Shown: positions 1 through 12,939, counted from the first letter of the stretch. The stretch is DNA of 64,000 nucleotides from Symbiodinium sp. CCMP2592 (GCA_905221615.1 CAJNDT010002902.1:186001-250000), one strand, 5' to 3'. The notes: a model not told the origin generated them from the sequence alone. Made by a program: numbers and translations.

Positions 1-289
1 TGTCCTCCCTCCATTTTGTCGGGTCCAGCAGGAAAGCGTCTCCATGTCGACTCCCTATGGTCAGATGGAAGTCTTGTTCCGTCAGCCATGCCGCGCCAGG
101 ACACTCTCTCGACTTGTACGTCTGGCATCGGGTCAAGCAATTAAGCAAGTTCGTGATCGAACTGCAAAGTCGGGGAGGATTCCCGACTTTGACCAAGCCA
201 GCTGTACTGCAACATGTGCACAATGCCTTGCTTCGTGGATTCGTCTCGTTGCAGCACTGACAGATCGTCGGTAGTTGCAGATGGTATCG

Positions 290-822
290 TCAAAGTTCAA
301 AGTGCACCCCAGGCCCAAAGGTGTGCATCACCTGTCTTGCAAGAAAGCTTGGTCGGCACGAACTGCAGGTCGTCTTCTTTCGAGTCTGGACTTTCGCAAT
401 ATTTGGGAGAGTGGCTTCAGAAGCTGCTTCGAGCAGAAGGCGCGCCTCGTTCTCAGCTACTGCAAAGAGGTTTTCGCCCTCGGCAGCTTCCAGGCACTTC
501 TCGGCATCCACCGTTTCTCGGTGCGCTTCGCGAACTCAATCGGTCGACGAGCCGCTTGGCTCTCCGCTTCACACGCCCGGCGCGAGCTGTTGCTCTCAAC
601 TCGCGCTCGTGAAATTGCTGTAGAACTCCTCCGGCTCCTGCCTGGTCGGCCGATGCCTTTCCCCAGCACGGCTCGCTCCGTGTCCTCAGCTTGGTCGTCG
701 TCTTCCGGACCTGGCAGCTGCTCGGCAGCTGCCTCGAACCATGCGGCAAGTGCGACATCTCGCAGAACCTCCATGGACTCTATGGCCAGCCGCCTGAGCT
801 TCTGCTCTTCGCAGCCTTCCAT
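290..822 (-). CDS. Exons of an unidentified charged helical protein (fragment)
   Basis: Minus-strand frames here read as Glu/Arg/Ala-rich helical protein. One segment starts near 822 with EEQKLRRLAIESMEVL and another (about 511-340) contains CLEAAEGENLFAVAENEA. The composition resembles coiled-coil or long-helix proteins, and no family motif was recognised. The reading frame changes between the segments near 540, so at least one short intron or an indel separates them; I could not fix the boundary. The orientation agrees with the other host genes of the window. It may be the 3' part of a gene whose other exons lie to the right. Function unknown. Confidence 0.4.
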
Positions 823-3606
823 GTCTTCGTAGCTCCGTCTCTACGGGAGCCCAGTCTAAGTAGGCCCAAGCAAAATGCTTGACCCCCAGAGTGGAGGTAA
901 CATAGGTAACGGGTTGCATGGTTCCATCGCTCACGAAACCGACACAAATTAACTTTGATAACCGATGCAACACGAGAAGAACTGGGGTCCATGCCAAAGT
1001 TGATGCCAAAGTTAGTATTGAAGAACAAGTGCCTTAGCTTCGCCAGGCTTCACCGCGACCAGCCCAGTCCAACAAAGAACCAGTCCGAAATGGCCAAGTC
1101 GCACCAAATGAGCAGCACCACGAGGACCGACCCGACCTTTTGCTACCTTTGGAAGGGCTCGAAAACTTGGCTCCATCCATGCCTCTCAGGGAATTGGGAA
1201 CTGCACCCATGCTTGAAATAAAGCAACAAGATGGTGTGAGATACGGCTCCTGCCTGAATCTCTAATAGGAGGGGCAACGACTCGGAATTGTGCCTAAGCT
1301 CATATGAGTCGTATTGAGTCATATGTTTGGCTTGATTCAGAACCAGGACTGAAGCCGCCGCCCGTCTGCAAACGAGATGCTCAGACAAAGATCGATATGA
1401 TCGAACTAGAGCTGCCTCGAGGCCGTTTTCCAAGGTCACATCCTGAGGCAGGACAACGTGAGAGAGGGAATGAACAGGAAGCAAAACAGCGTGTTTAAAA
1501 AATGCGAAGGTTGCGGCCCGTCCTGATCGGGCGGCTCCTTCCAACAAAGGGCGGCCAGGAGGAGGAGGACGCAGCAGCAGATCCCATAGCAGAAGAGCTT
1601 CGGAGCAACCTGAATGCAGTCTCCAAAGCTGTAGCTCTGTGGCAATGTGCACTCACGGCACGGGGAGATGTGCAGCCAGGCCACGGAGGATGCGGACATC
1701 AGTCTATGAAGGTTGCAGAAAACGTCGGGGAAACGCTACACGGATGCTTGATCAGCTGGGCGCCACAAGTGTCCTGCTGCACCCTCAAGTTCAAGCCTGG
1801 CGCAATCTATAACAAGTGTTCCTGCAAGGTGATGTTGTAGACTGATGGCTTTCATGCAGAGAGCAGGGCCGCACACGCTTCAGCTCCAAGTCCCCTGAGG
1901 TTGCCGCTGCCTGTGCGGCTTCACATAGAAAGGAAGCTTGTAACCAGCGACCTGAAAGCGATGGCAGAGAGGTTGGCGAGAGACGCGTCGGGCGAAATCG
2001 GCGTTCGGCGGGAGGTTCGCTTGGACAGCGCATTGAGCAGCCAGTCGATGTCACCGACGCCGCCTATCTGAAACGAGCGTTCGTCGGATCCTAAATCCTA
2101 AACACTCAGGCAGGTGGAAAGCAAATCGCGGGCTCCTCAGGGGAGCGAGACCGAATCGGCGCAGCTCCAGGCCTAAGTTCAGCAGCTTCACAGCAAGACT
2201 GACTGCCCCTTGCGACAGGGCAACTGCACGCCCCTTTTGGCCGGTCGTCGCGCGGCTCAACCCAGGTGCAGCGCTGCACCCTCAGGAATAGGTTGGCTCA
2301 CCACAGCCTTCGGGGCTTTAAACTTTAAACTGACCAGACGGTTTCCAGATTGCCAAGTAGTACCGCTTCTACCTGGAGTTGGCGCCTGGATGGTGAAGGC
2401 ATGCTTGCTTCCCTGCAGGATGCGCAAGCTGACGTTCGCCTGCCAAAACCAACAGGTTCACAGTGACAGAGGCAGCAACTGTGGACGATGGATAGGCCTT
2501 CTCGCAAGGCGTGGCTCCTGCTCTCAGCCGTGCGAAAGACGGATAATAGCCGACGCCGACCTTTGCAGATGCGGACATCCCCGTCTGCAAGACGGATCGT
2601 GCCTCTTGGGTCACAGCCGGCTTGCCGCCAGCTGTGTGCTCGATACGTCCGGCGATCACCGCAGCGAGGATCTCCTCTGCACCTCCGCTCAAGGCTGCTC
2701 CAGCTAGCCAGAAAGCCAACACTTGCAGGGAGCACGCTCATCGCTCCAGCGCACAGCCGAGCAGAAGTGCGCAACCTCGACACAAAAAACTAAGCTGAAA
2801 TCTTCACCATTCAGAAGCATTGAGGACACTCTGAGCGATTCTTGCAAATCTCAGAACTCCGCTTTCTGGACTGAAGTTGAGCATCCTCTGGCTTGTTGCA
2901 TGACCACCTGAGAAGCTGTGTTGCTGTCAAGCTGTGCTGCAGGAATGCTGCGAGCCGAGGTGCCCCAGAAGGCTTCAACAAGTCACCTGGCCGGAGCCGA
3001 CCTTCCTCCCAATCACGGAGTATCTCGGCGCGGCATGCCGGCTCCACAGACGAATCATGCCAGCTTGTGACCACTGCTTGGCCAGTTGCTTCCAGACCGA
3101 CGAGAGTGAAGGCTCCTGACTGGATTGCTGGACCCCAGACGGCGTGGGGCGCTGGGACTCTGGCAAATTACGTGCCGCCACGCGTCCCACATGCCCTTGC
3201 GTGATGGACAGCTCCGGGCCTAAGCCACGCAGCACATGAGCTCACATATAAAGTCCACAGCCGCGATTCCGTCGCACCTACGAGGCTTTGCCACTGTTGA
3301 GCTCGAGCGAGTCGGACTCCGGGTGTCCGCACACATTATGCACGGACTGGATGATGCGGAACGACAACGTGCGCAGTAATTCACCTGCACGTGCATGGAA
3401 ACGTTAGCTTGAACGCAGGGCTCGGTGACGACTGGGGTCTTCCACATCCATGACCTGCTGGCACACGGCACATCGCAGCAGCGTTTGAGTGGCGCCGCAT
3501 CGAGCACATAGGCTTGCGCGCCTTAAGCGAAATTGAAACAATCAAACGGTTTGGGTAATTTCTCGCCCGTGCCCCTTTTCTGCGTGTGGCATCTGTGCAA
3601 CTCTTT

Positions 3607-3657
3607 CTTGCTTGCTGGCTTGCTTCCTTGCTTGCTCGCTCGCTCTCTATCTCTCTT
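3607..3657. repeat. Imperfect CTTG/CTCG microsatellite
   Basis: About 40 bp of tandem tetranucleotides, CTTG grading into CTCG, followed by a short CT-rich tract. Several units are substituted, so it is an old or imperfect array. Confidence 0.85.
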
Positions 3658-4197
3658 TCCCTGACCACGCATAAGGGCAAGCCGGCAAGCCATCGCAGTG
3701 GCCTCTATCGTATGTCTCTTCTTCCACGCAACCACCCCTCCGCCAACCACCCCTCCGCGCGCGTACGCGCCGACGAGCGGTGTCTTTGCTTTGCTTAGCT
3801 CAGGGGCGTAGGAGACAGGCAGTCCCTGCCTCCCGCTCCGTGGAGCGGCCCCATCCCGTCATTTTGACAGGTGGGCTCGGCTGTACTGGAGGATTTCGGG
3901 AGGCAAGTGCCCTCTTGCAGTAAAGTCGAAATCACGGCAAATGAACAAACTCTCCAACCAACAAGTTCCCTGGGCACTTCGGCTTCCTGTTATGGGCTGG
4001 TGCCCTTTTCTGTTTGGGCGTTTGCCCTCTGTGCTAGTGCTACTAAGCCCACCTTACCTGCCTGAGCCCTGCCTTCATCCCGAACGGAAGCCTGATCCCC
4101 GCGCACTCACTGCCTTCGACTTTCCGCTCGACCCTTGCCTTCTCGGGTGCCCTCTGCTCTGCTGTGTCCGCCCACGCACTTGTAAACCGCCAGCGGT

Positions 4198-4236
4198 GTC
4201 TGTCTCTCTCTCGCTCTCTCTGTCTCTCCCTCTCGC
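4198..4236. repeat. Imperfect TC microsatellite
   Basis: A TC-rich tract of about 39 bp with single-base interruptions (TCTCTCGCTC, TCTCTGTCTC). Confidence 0.8.
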
Positions 4237-5032
4237 ATACTCAGCAAAGCGCATGGCCGGCACCGGTTGCCAGGCCAAGGGCGGCTCTGAACAGAGAATG
4301 TCACCAACGAACAGGCTCTTGGCAGCAAGTAGGACCTGAGCACTGCAGCACCGATAAGCAAAGGCCTGCGGCAATGGCGTCTGCCGCCCGGACTCCATCC
4401 GGTCGGCTTGCAACCAGGCTGGAGGGCAGGGCCTGCATGGCCTGCGGCTCTTCGGAATCTCGCAAGAGGCTCCGATCCGACGCAGCCTTTGCCTCGCTGG
4501 GCTCTGCAAGAGCTGGAGAAGGTCGTGCTCGGGACGAGCAGACGGTGCGGTGCAACGACCAATGGATTCCTTGAGAAGCTATGCGGCTACGCGGGTTTCA
4601 TCGCGGGTGCTCTCCTCAGGCCCAGGCTGCCACATTTGTCATTGCAGTATCGCACCTGGCTCAAGGAAATAGCCGGGTCACGCACTCAGATCATCGAACA
4701 GTTCTGCGCCGCTGGCCAATTAATCCGAGAAGGATCGAGAAGCTGACGGCCCCTTGTAGCTGGCAGCCATTGGATTTAGGAGTCGGTTTGACTCACGTTG
4801 GTTTGTCTTTCGTGGTTTTGTAGCCCTGCGCGGAACCCGCCAAACCTGCCGGACCCCGAACTCCAAACTGCAGCGCCCTGCGCGAGTCCGAATCACTACT
4901 CCAACTACTGTGCAATAGAACAACTCCAAGGGCAAGATTCATGCCGGATTCGATCCTGATCCGGTGGCTGTTCTTTTTCGGACAGCCCACACTTTGTCAG
5001 TGGTTTACCTGAGCAAAGGGGAGGCCGGCATT

Positions 5033-6683
5033 TCAGGGCGAGGTTGTGGTTGTCGGCGGGGCAGCTGTGGCGGCTGGCGGCTTGGCAAGGGCTGTGCAGG
5101 CGACGACAGCAGGGAGGAGCGAGCTGGCCAGGGCAACAGCTGCCGATATCTTGAAAAGCGCAACCTCCCCCAGACAGTGAAGAAGGAGACCTCCAACCCA
5201 GGCAGCACTTCCCTGACCGACACCTACCCAGCAAGAGCCCACGAGGCTCTGCATCGTTGCTTGGAGCTGCTCCGGTGCGATGTCGTAAACCTCAGATGAC
5301 CCAAAACGGACTCTCCTGTTTGCAAAATGCTGCAGCGGGTACCCTGCTCGCCACGACCTGTCAAAGCAGTGCACCAAGCCTTCCGTGTAGCTGAGCCTCA
5401 TCCAGCGTAACAGCCGCATTCGCAATCGAGAAGGTGATTCCATGAAGCAGCTCTCCAGGAAGCACCCAGGCAGCGTCCCAAAGCCACGCAATCCAAGCCT
5501 GCAGGGTCAGCTGGTGAGAACTGGACAAACAGACCATCTTGACGCAAGGGGGATGAATTGCGAAAACAGCCGTTTCGCTGACATGCCTGCCGAAGGGCCG
5601 TGCAAAACAGTGCCAGGCTCATGATCGGCCTGGACTGCATGCTCTGACTTCGATGGTTTTAGACAACGATTCATCCTTATCTTGGCTAGTATCCCTCCAG
5701 CAGCAACCAGGAATGCAGGCAAGCTGCATGATTCCAAAGCGGTCGATGATGTTTTTGGCGTAATAGAAGAAGGGAATCTCAGAGATGATCATGCACACGG
5801 CACTGAGACCCATGATCGTGGAAGATCCGTGCTTCAGGTGTTGTAGCCTGACGTATGTGTACGTCTGCATTATGCCCTCCCCGAACCCCAGAGCCACCAC
5901 GATTGCAAGCGTCACTGCTACGCGTGGTGTCGTGACGAAGCGCATCAACTCTGCTGGTCTTGGCCGCGAGTGTAAAGACTGGGCGACGCCTTCGTTCACG
6001 TCTTGACTTCCTTCGGCAGAGACCATCTCACTGGATGTCGACAAGAGCTGCTCACGCGAAGCCGTGCGGGACAGGCCTACAGCAATGCCAGACATTGCCA
6101 AGCCAACTGCCAAGCTCTCCAAAAAGATAATATCATATCCGAGGGATGCATTCAGCCACTGCGCAAGAAGTCCAGTCAGCAAGGATCCCGTGGCAAAGCC
6201 GACCCCTCCCCACAGCCTCACTTTGCCGTAAGTTTCCTTTCCAACATAGCGCAAAGTGATCTCTGTTAAAAGACCACCAGGAGAGCATGCTGCCTGCACA
6301 CACACCAATGACAATACCCACCCAAAGCACCAGCGTGCCGGAGCTAACCGAAGAGCCGGCCACACAGCACACTGGCAGCACGCCTTCAGCAACGAAGTCC
6401 AAGCGAACAAGTAATGCCTCTTATGAGCTGCCGTTCGATCTGCTAAGAAACCTATGAGAGGGCCGGTGATAATCGGTGCCACGAGCCCTAGCGCGGAAAT
6501 GAGACCGATTGCAGGGCCTGGAAAGCCAGCTCGCTCAAACAGAATGACAACAAAGCCCTGGGGCCTTTGAACTGCCCATGCAAAACCCGACAAGAACTGC
6601 AGCAAGATGAGGTTCACCACTGTAGCAGAGCCCACGATTCGCGTCTCGGCCGACCCAACATCTGCATTCTGAGCACAAGTCAT
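5033..6683 (-). CDS. Major facilitator superfamily transporter, MFS_1_like/MFSD6 type, three exons
   Basis: A polytopic membrane transporter; the substrate cannot be told from sequence. Exon 1 (6683-about 5694) gives an N-terminal helix (VNLILLQFLSGFAWAVQRP), the loop GPLIGFLADRTAAHKR and a segment (TYGKVRLWGGVGFATGSL) typical of MFS_1_like proteins. Exon 2 (about 5510-5403) carries WVLPGELLHGITF, the family's late-helix signature. Exon 3 (5290-5033) carries IAPEQLQATMQSLVG and ends at TGA. Phases agree throughout (330, 36 and 86 codons), giving about 451 residues, a normal length for the family. The intron at 5291-5402 (112 nt) begins GATGAG and ends CTGAG, a GA-AG intron. The intron-1 donor (GATACT at 5693) is less certain. 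The start chosen is the ATG at 6683, just before the first helix; an upstream frame is open but not membrane-like. Confidence 0.85.
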
Positions 6684-7132
6684 ACGTGCTGTACAATCGG
6701 CATGGCGGAGCACGGAAACTGCTGTGCCAATCCGCGCATAGCGGGGACGTGGCGACTTACGGCATCTTACGGCTCTGAGCCGGGACTTGCGGCCGATCTC
6801 ACGGGAACGTCTCTGCAAGGTACGTGTAACAGGCGCGAGCCGGCTGTGCACAAAATACGTGCCTGCCCACATCCGCCACATGCCCAATCTGCACCAGCGG
6901 ACCCGCAGGAACTACCTGCATTGGGGGTTTGCTGAATTCCCACTGCCCGGATTGCTGCTGTCCGCATCATGAGTTTGACGCGAGCTGGGCGCCGATCATC
7001 TACTTGCTCCGTATGGGATCACCTCGAACTGTTCTGCAGCTCAGAAACAGAATGCCTTGTGACTGGTGCTCGTCGGGCGCGGCCTCGCCGACGCCGTGCC
7101 GGTATCGACCGAGTTCGTGCGGCGGCGCTCGT

Positions 7133-8127
7133 TCAACTAGGCGGCCTGCAGGTCAGCACAGGCCAGCAGCTCAAGCACTCAAGCAGCACAATCGCTTGCG
7201 ACTGAAGTCCCACTTCTTTGCACTTCTTTGCAGATTTCCACGCGTCAACTGGGGATAGCAGGTTCTGCTTCCTGGGGCCGATATCGATGTGATGTGCGTG
7301 CAGTGAATGTTGCGTCGCCTCCCGCGACATATTTCTTGCTGTATTGCGTCCGGCCTGGCTTGTCGCAACCGCTTTGCGGTGGTTGGAGAGGCGATCACAG
7401 AATGGAGAAAGGTACTTCTGGAATGGCGCCCAGTGGACCAACTGACCGCGCGTTCGGTGGCCCTGAATAGCTTCGCCAGCGCTTTCCATGCCCAGAGGCA
7501 GGCTCTCGAAGCCCGTCAACTGTTGATGCACGAGGGAATCAAACGGGAAGATTCCTTTCGAAATGTGGACTTGATGCAGCTTTCTGGTGTTCAGCATTCG
7601 ATAGCATTCGTCGGAACTGCAAGGGGCGAGGGTTTCAGTCGCAAACGAGTTTCCAAAATTCATGCCGCTTGTCTCGATGCTTCATCCACGGGCCCTGTCG
7701 CACTGCAGATCGCGATAGAATCAGGAGGATGTTTCCCTACCTCTGCGGCCTGCAGCAACAAAGTCAGCCCATGCTGCTGCGACACCCGTGATGTCAGTGT
7801 CGTCCAAGACCTGTGAGATGTGTCGCACAGAGAACTTGTTTTGGATCTCGTTCGGCGGACACCGAAGGCTCCGGCGAGTATGGAAGTCTTCTCTGCCTCG
7901 TGCGCCATCTGACAACCTCGGACTCGGACACGCTCAGAGCTGCGGGCCCCTGCTTGCTCAGGATGCAGAGAGCGAACAAAACCGCCACTTCCTTCCTCCC
8001 CCTCCATGCACCGCGCTGACGTCGACGAAAAGTCGGCTCTGTGCCGGAGCCCGGCGCTGCGATCCACTTTTGTGGACTGCAGCATCGGCGGCACTCGAGT
8101 CCCAAAACCTGGCCGAAGCAGGCCCAC
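7133..8127 (-). CDS. Candidate exons of an unidentified minus-strand gene
   Basis: Minus-strand frames contain protein-like stretches. One at about 7865-7740 includes NKFSVRHISQVLDDTDITGV followed by an alanine-rich helix. Another at about 7663-7400 includes CYRMLNTRKLHQVHISKG. They lie in different frames and would have to be joined through short introns. I recognise no domain. The region lies between the MFS and tetraspanin-like genes and shares their orientation. Treat the coordinates as the envelope of possible exons, not as a single ORF. Confidence 0.3.
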
Positions 8128-8535
8128 ACCTCCGGGAGACTATGTACATCTCTGCCTGAAGGGGCAGGGTCTACCTGTCTACCTGTCCCTTGGGGACAGT
8201 CCGGCCTGTCACAGCGCTGTACAAACTGCATGCCCATTCAATCTTGGACGCGGGTGCAGGGTTGAGAAAGCCAGCTCATTCCTGGACTGCGGCAAGCGGA
8301 GTGCTTCAATTGTCGAAGCCGTTACATGCGCAAATTCAAAACCAATCAAGCCCGCCTGATCTTTTGCCATTGGCGCCATTGGTTGGACCGACTGCTCGGC
8401 GCGGGTCTGCCTCCATGGCAGGTTTTCCGCTTGCTGAGTGAACCCTAGAGGTTTGCTTCAGTCAAGTGTGCCGTGCCTGATGATATAGAAAAGGTTCATG
8501 AGCTGGACCTGCTCGAAGAAGCAACTCCCTCAAAT

Positions 8536-10071
8536 TTAACCTAAACATACTCGGTTTGTGAACTGCCAAACAGCATAAGGCCATCGAGTCCATGCCACGC
8601 TGATGAAGAGAACGACACATCCGGCGATGATCCCCGCAACCAGCATGTTTTGGCGATAGATGGAGACAGTCACGGCTATGAAATTCTCGTACCCTTCAAG
8701 CCCGGATCCGCAGTAGTCCTCCAACACAGGCAAAACCAAAGCAAAAAAAGTTGGAGCATGGATTGGACTCGGGTGCTCCTGACGGCACTGCTCCAAGGTA
8801 AAGCCAGCACCGGCTGCCATTTCGATGATCTTGCACACACCCTGCCCAAAACATAAGCAACGACGCCTCAAGAGGAAAACAGCCGCAGAACACGAGTGCC
8901 TCTGCTGATCCAAACTGCTCGTCGACGCCAGAAATCAGAGGACCTGACTCACAACTTCCTCACCCCAAGGCCGCTCTAGCTGACTCCAGCTCTGCGCTGC
9001 CCTGTGCAACCAAGCATCAGAACCGGGGATGAGAAGGATCTGCCAAAACAAAGGCCTAGTTCATCTTCGAGCACGCAGTAGCTGCATGCTTTGTTCAGCT
9101 GCTGAGGCTTGGACCGCGTCCTCTGCGAGGCCTTCATGCTGTGTCTGGCACTGCCGTGCTGCCCCGTTAGCAGCACGAAGGTCGAAGAGCTCCGTTGGTT
9201 CGCAGCCTGACCATTGCTTTTCTCTCCCGCCCACGTGCCGTCAAATCATGCGCTGCATCGAAGCAGCATGTCTGGTACGTTCGGCAAGCGAAAGATTCCA
9301 TGCGAGCATATAGGTCCTGGTCGCGCACATGCTGTGCAAAGCACAAGTCAGAAGTCAACACAATCGACATGCTTGCTGTCAATGCAAAAGGTTGCCAGGC
9401 GGCTGAGTGGGCTCCCTCATCTGACCAGGTCCCACCAGATTCACCAGCCTGGCATTTCAATTCTCCGCAAATGCTGTTGCCAATAGGCTTCCAGCTTTTT
9501 CGGGCTCGGAGCCAGGGGTCGCCTATGAACACCGCCTTGCAAGCCAGCTTGCTGCGCCTGCAAGGAACTTCGGCTGAGGCCATCCACATCTTGCGCATAC
9601 TTGGCCTGCAAGAGCGACATGGTGCTGGCACCACGGTTCTAGTCATGCGACTGTGACATTGGTTGATCGGCGAGCAGCGAACAAGCCCGCTGTGCAGATG
9701 AATATGATGAGCATGACCACACCAATCAGCAGATAGATTGTCATCAGGCAGCGGTAGCCCTTCCTCACTGTCGTCAAAACACGAAAACAGCTGCATGCCC
9801 TCACACGGTATGCTTCGTCCACGGTGCCTCACGGCGTAGATCCCGAGGCCAGCCAACAAAGCAAGGCTGACACCGGCAGCTAGCACCACGTAGACCGCAG
9901 TGGTGCTCATGTAGCCTTCGATGACCTGCTGACACGGAAGCTGGCATTGGTCTTCTTGAGAAGCTCGCGCGCCTCTTGATTGTGCAGCACAAACCCGCAG
10001 GCAGCGGCAGCTATGAGCCCACAGATGAGCACAATGGTGGTGAGGATGTAGAACATCTTCTTGGACTTCTC
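8536..10071 (-). CDS. Tetraspanin-like four-transmembrane protein, multi-exon
   Basis: Probable membrane organiser of the tetraspanin type. Exon 1 begins near 10071 with ATG at 10056 and holds helix 1 (FYILTTIVLICGLIAAAACG). Exon 2 (9925-9828) holds helix 2 (YVVLAAGVSLALLAGLGIYA). Exon 3 (9763-9658) begins with the short inner loop KGYRCLMTIYLL and helix 3 (GVVMLIIFICTAGLF). The loop between helices 2 and 3, with its Arg-Cys-Leu, matches tetraspanins. Exon 4 starts at 9605 (KYAQDVDGLSRSSLQAQQAG) in the expected large outer loop. The last exon (about 8840-8536) has Cys residues, GSGLEGYENF and helix 4 (NMLVAGIIAGCVVLFISVAW), then a stop. The 20-nt gap between exons 1 and 2 starts GC and ends AG and restores phase. 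Exons between 9.5 and 8.9 kb are unresolved. Confidence 0.65.
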
Positions 10072-10863
10072 CTGTCCCCGCACATTATCCCATCAAGAAA
10101 GATAAAAGTTTCTTTCGTCTCTCCCGAGTACCAGCTATCCTGCCTGGCGCCCAGAAGGGCAGAGGCAGCTCTTGCAGCACAGGCCCCAGAAGCAGATGTT
10201 AATTGGGATCAGAACGACCCAGGACCTGCAGCTTCGATCATCTCACGTTGGGACAACATTGACAGCCCATTCGGGCAGAACTGGAGTCTGCAGACGAACT
10301 TGCCAGCTTTTCACTTTCGCCAAGCAACAGCCCAAGCAGTGCTCGCATGCAAGGATCACCCATGAAATCTTCTTGGCACTCTTTCAGATTGGAAGCATGA
10401 TCAAGCAGTTCGTTGGCCCATTTCTCTGGACCTGGCCACTGCATCAACGCCCGACACCCATGCACTTGGTCGGCAGTGCTTCGTTCTGGCCTGCTGACGC
10501 CACCTCGCCGGCCGGCGCATTTTTGCAGGATGAATACCCCAAACTGTCGAGCACGCTCGCATCGCCTGACGCCAAAAGAAAACTATCGCACAGACCACTG
10601 GATTTCGTATTGCAACAATTGCAAGAAGCCTCGCCTGTGAAGCACTCAACATCACACAATGACTTTCCATTCTCGATTCGGCTGCTGCCCGTGCAGCCAG
10701 GAACACACTTCGCCAAGGCTTGGTCCGTGCTGCTTGCCTTGGGCATAGCATAGCATTCTCACGCCGCCATGACGCCTAGCCGCCTAGCCGGCCTGGCCAG
10801 GAAACAGCTTCAGCCGAGCAGCTGCGTTCCACGTTCGGTCACACCTGGAAGAGGCCAGCCCCG

Positions 10864-12707
10864 TCACCGTCTGCACCGATGGCCTCGCAGAGTCGAGGCG
10901 ACCCGACAGCCAGGGCAGACAGGGCAAAGGGCAACTGCGGCCCACCTCTCGCCACATCTGCTGCTAACAAAGGCACACCCGCGGCCCTGTCCCCAGTGAA
11001 CACAGTCCGCATTGCCTCACATCGGCGAGATCGGCGTCAAGGCTGGATGTGGCACATCCAGTGCAGCAAAGCGACTGTAGTTAGCAAGATAGTGGCCCAT
11101 GTCCTCGAAGGCCGCCAGCGTAACGGCCGAGACTGCATCACCATTTCCGTAGGCCATGACATCGTCTCGAAGCACTCTTGTCTCGTGATGCGAGTCACGA
11201 CCATATGGTGGCCAACTCATCAACGGCAAGCCCTGCCATGCATCATCGTCATCGCAGCCGAAGAAGGCTTTGGCAACTTCGTATGTGCGGGTCCCTTTGA
11301 CAAAATGATACACCACATCTTCGGCTCCATCAGCATCAACCACTCTTCCTGGCTTGATGTCAGGGCTTGGCTTCTGCATAGCATTTTTTTCAAAATCTGT
11401 TTCAATCCAAGCATCTCTGTTCCAGGAGAGTACGGCGCTCCCCTGAACTTCCGTAGGCATTCAACCATGCACGTGAGCCAAAGCCCAGTCCATGAAACAC
11501 TTCGTGTATGACCAATGCCCTTGCAGATGACATCAAGGTCTCGCGCGGTATTGAAGAAAAGTCATATCTGGAGTACCAATTGAAAACAATGTGGATAGGC
11601 CTTCCGTTCTGATCTGTAGAGCATGAGCCTCCAGTGCCGCCAATACCAGGCACTGGAGACGGTCCAGCAATGCTCAGCACGACGTCCGCCTGGACGCCCT
11701 CTTCGCAGAGTGCATCCTTGGCTGCTCGGCTACCACTTGGAAGGGCTGAAGCCTCTGTTTGGACTGTCGCGACTCGGACTCTGCAGGCGCTTAGGGCTTA
11801 GGGCATCGGATACCGAACAGATCACACTTTAGAAAGACTGCTTTTGAGAATAAACAACACAATTAACAGATATTGACAGATAAACACCAGAACGACAAGC
11901 ATTAATGTCTCATCTGGTCTCGGGAACTGCAACATGCGAACCTTTCACACAATCAGCACTGCAGTAGCTGCCCAACTGATTGGTGGTTCTCCACATCGAT
12001 GGAAAGGAGCCTTCTGATTTCTGGAATTTTAAGTTCCCGTGCACCGGCTTCAAATTTAAGTACTTGGGGATGTCTGCCCCGTGCTTGTGAACTGCATCAA
12101 TGACAAAATCGCGCCAAGTCGGAGTGATTACATCCTCAGCTGTGCATCGGCACCATTTGTCCTGAGTCAAGATCTCCATTGCGACTGCATCACGGTTGCA
12201 GTCATCCGGGCCTGATCCTGTGGGCTTTGGCTCAGTGGGAAAATTCACACGGTACCAGTCACCCTCGTTGAAACAGTACCTGTCACGCAGGAGAGGGTTT
12301 GCTTGTACCTTGTCCTCGTATAACGTGTCAAAGTTATAGTGGATGCGGACAGGGTTGGTATTGGACTGCGACAGGGTCCCACCACCCAATCGTCGGTCTT
12401 TCCGGCCCCTAACATAGCTCTGGGCATCGTGCTGCAAGGACCTCCCGTACTTGTCCACGATCTGATCCAAGAGGGGCTTTGGTGAGAGACCTCGGAGTGG
12501 TACTTCAAAGCCTTCTGATAGCCTTCTCCCCTCGAAGTCGTCTTTGGCACGCATGGCATCGGCGCGGATCTCCTTAATAATCTTCCCTGCGTGCTCCATG
12601 CCACGCATTTCATGGAGAGCATGTCCAGCAGCATCGGAAGAGACGAGCCATGCAAAAAGACAGGAACAACTCAATCTCAATCCATTCCGGGCCAGCGGAG
12701 AGGCCAT
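10864..12707 (-). CDS. Leishmanolysin-like (GP63, peptidase M8) zinc metalloprotease, four exons
   Basis: Secreted or surface zinc endopeptidase of family M8. Exon 1 (12707-11922) starts at an ATG followed by a signal-peptide-like segment (LRLSCSCLFAWLVSSDAAG) and contains CFNEGDWYRVNFP plus several conserved Cys. Exon 2 (11752-11416) holds the catalytic motif HEVFHGLGF (HExxHxxGF). Exon 3 (11348-11073) contains VKGTRTYEVAKAFFG, the downstream His region SHHETRVLRDDVMA that should supply the third zinc ligand, and FEDMGHYLANYS. Exon 4 (11015-10864) has HWGQGRGCAFVSSRCG. Phases match at every junction and sum to 517 codons, in the range of the family. Introns are 169 nt (GA-AG), 67 nt (GA-AG) and 57 nt (GC-AG). 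The last junction and the exact C-terminus are the weakest parts; the family usually has a longer Cys-rich tail. Confidence 0.85.
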
Positions 12708-12939
12708 GCCCTGAGAGTGGCCCGAGCACATCAGCTTTGTGCAGTCTGAACTGGTGTCAGACACCTTGCACCCTTTGAGCAAAGCACACAAGTCATCAAG
12801 CCAGGTCTGACAGAACAAAGCCAAGCAAATTTGCCTCAACACCCTGGACAGCAACTTAGGCTGTAACAGCTTTCAAGGTCTGCTAGTGCTTGCCTGTACC
12901 TGAAAGAGTCGGAAAGATGCGCTTGACCAGAGATGTCAA

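Larger units (their letters stand above)
830..5030. other. Stretch with no recognised gene
   Basis: No ORF in this 4.2-kb stretch carries a motif I recognise. Open frames are short and on both strands. A minus-strand frame at about 4555-4300 (Ala/Ser/Arg-rich) could be an exon but has no supporting motif. Two simple-sequence tracts at 3.6 and 4.2 kb are listed separately. The region may hold introns or small exons of minus-strand genes. Confidence 0.5.
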
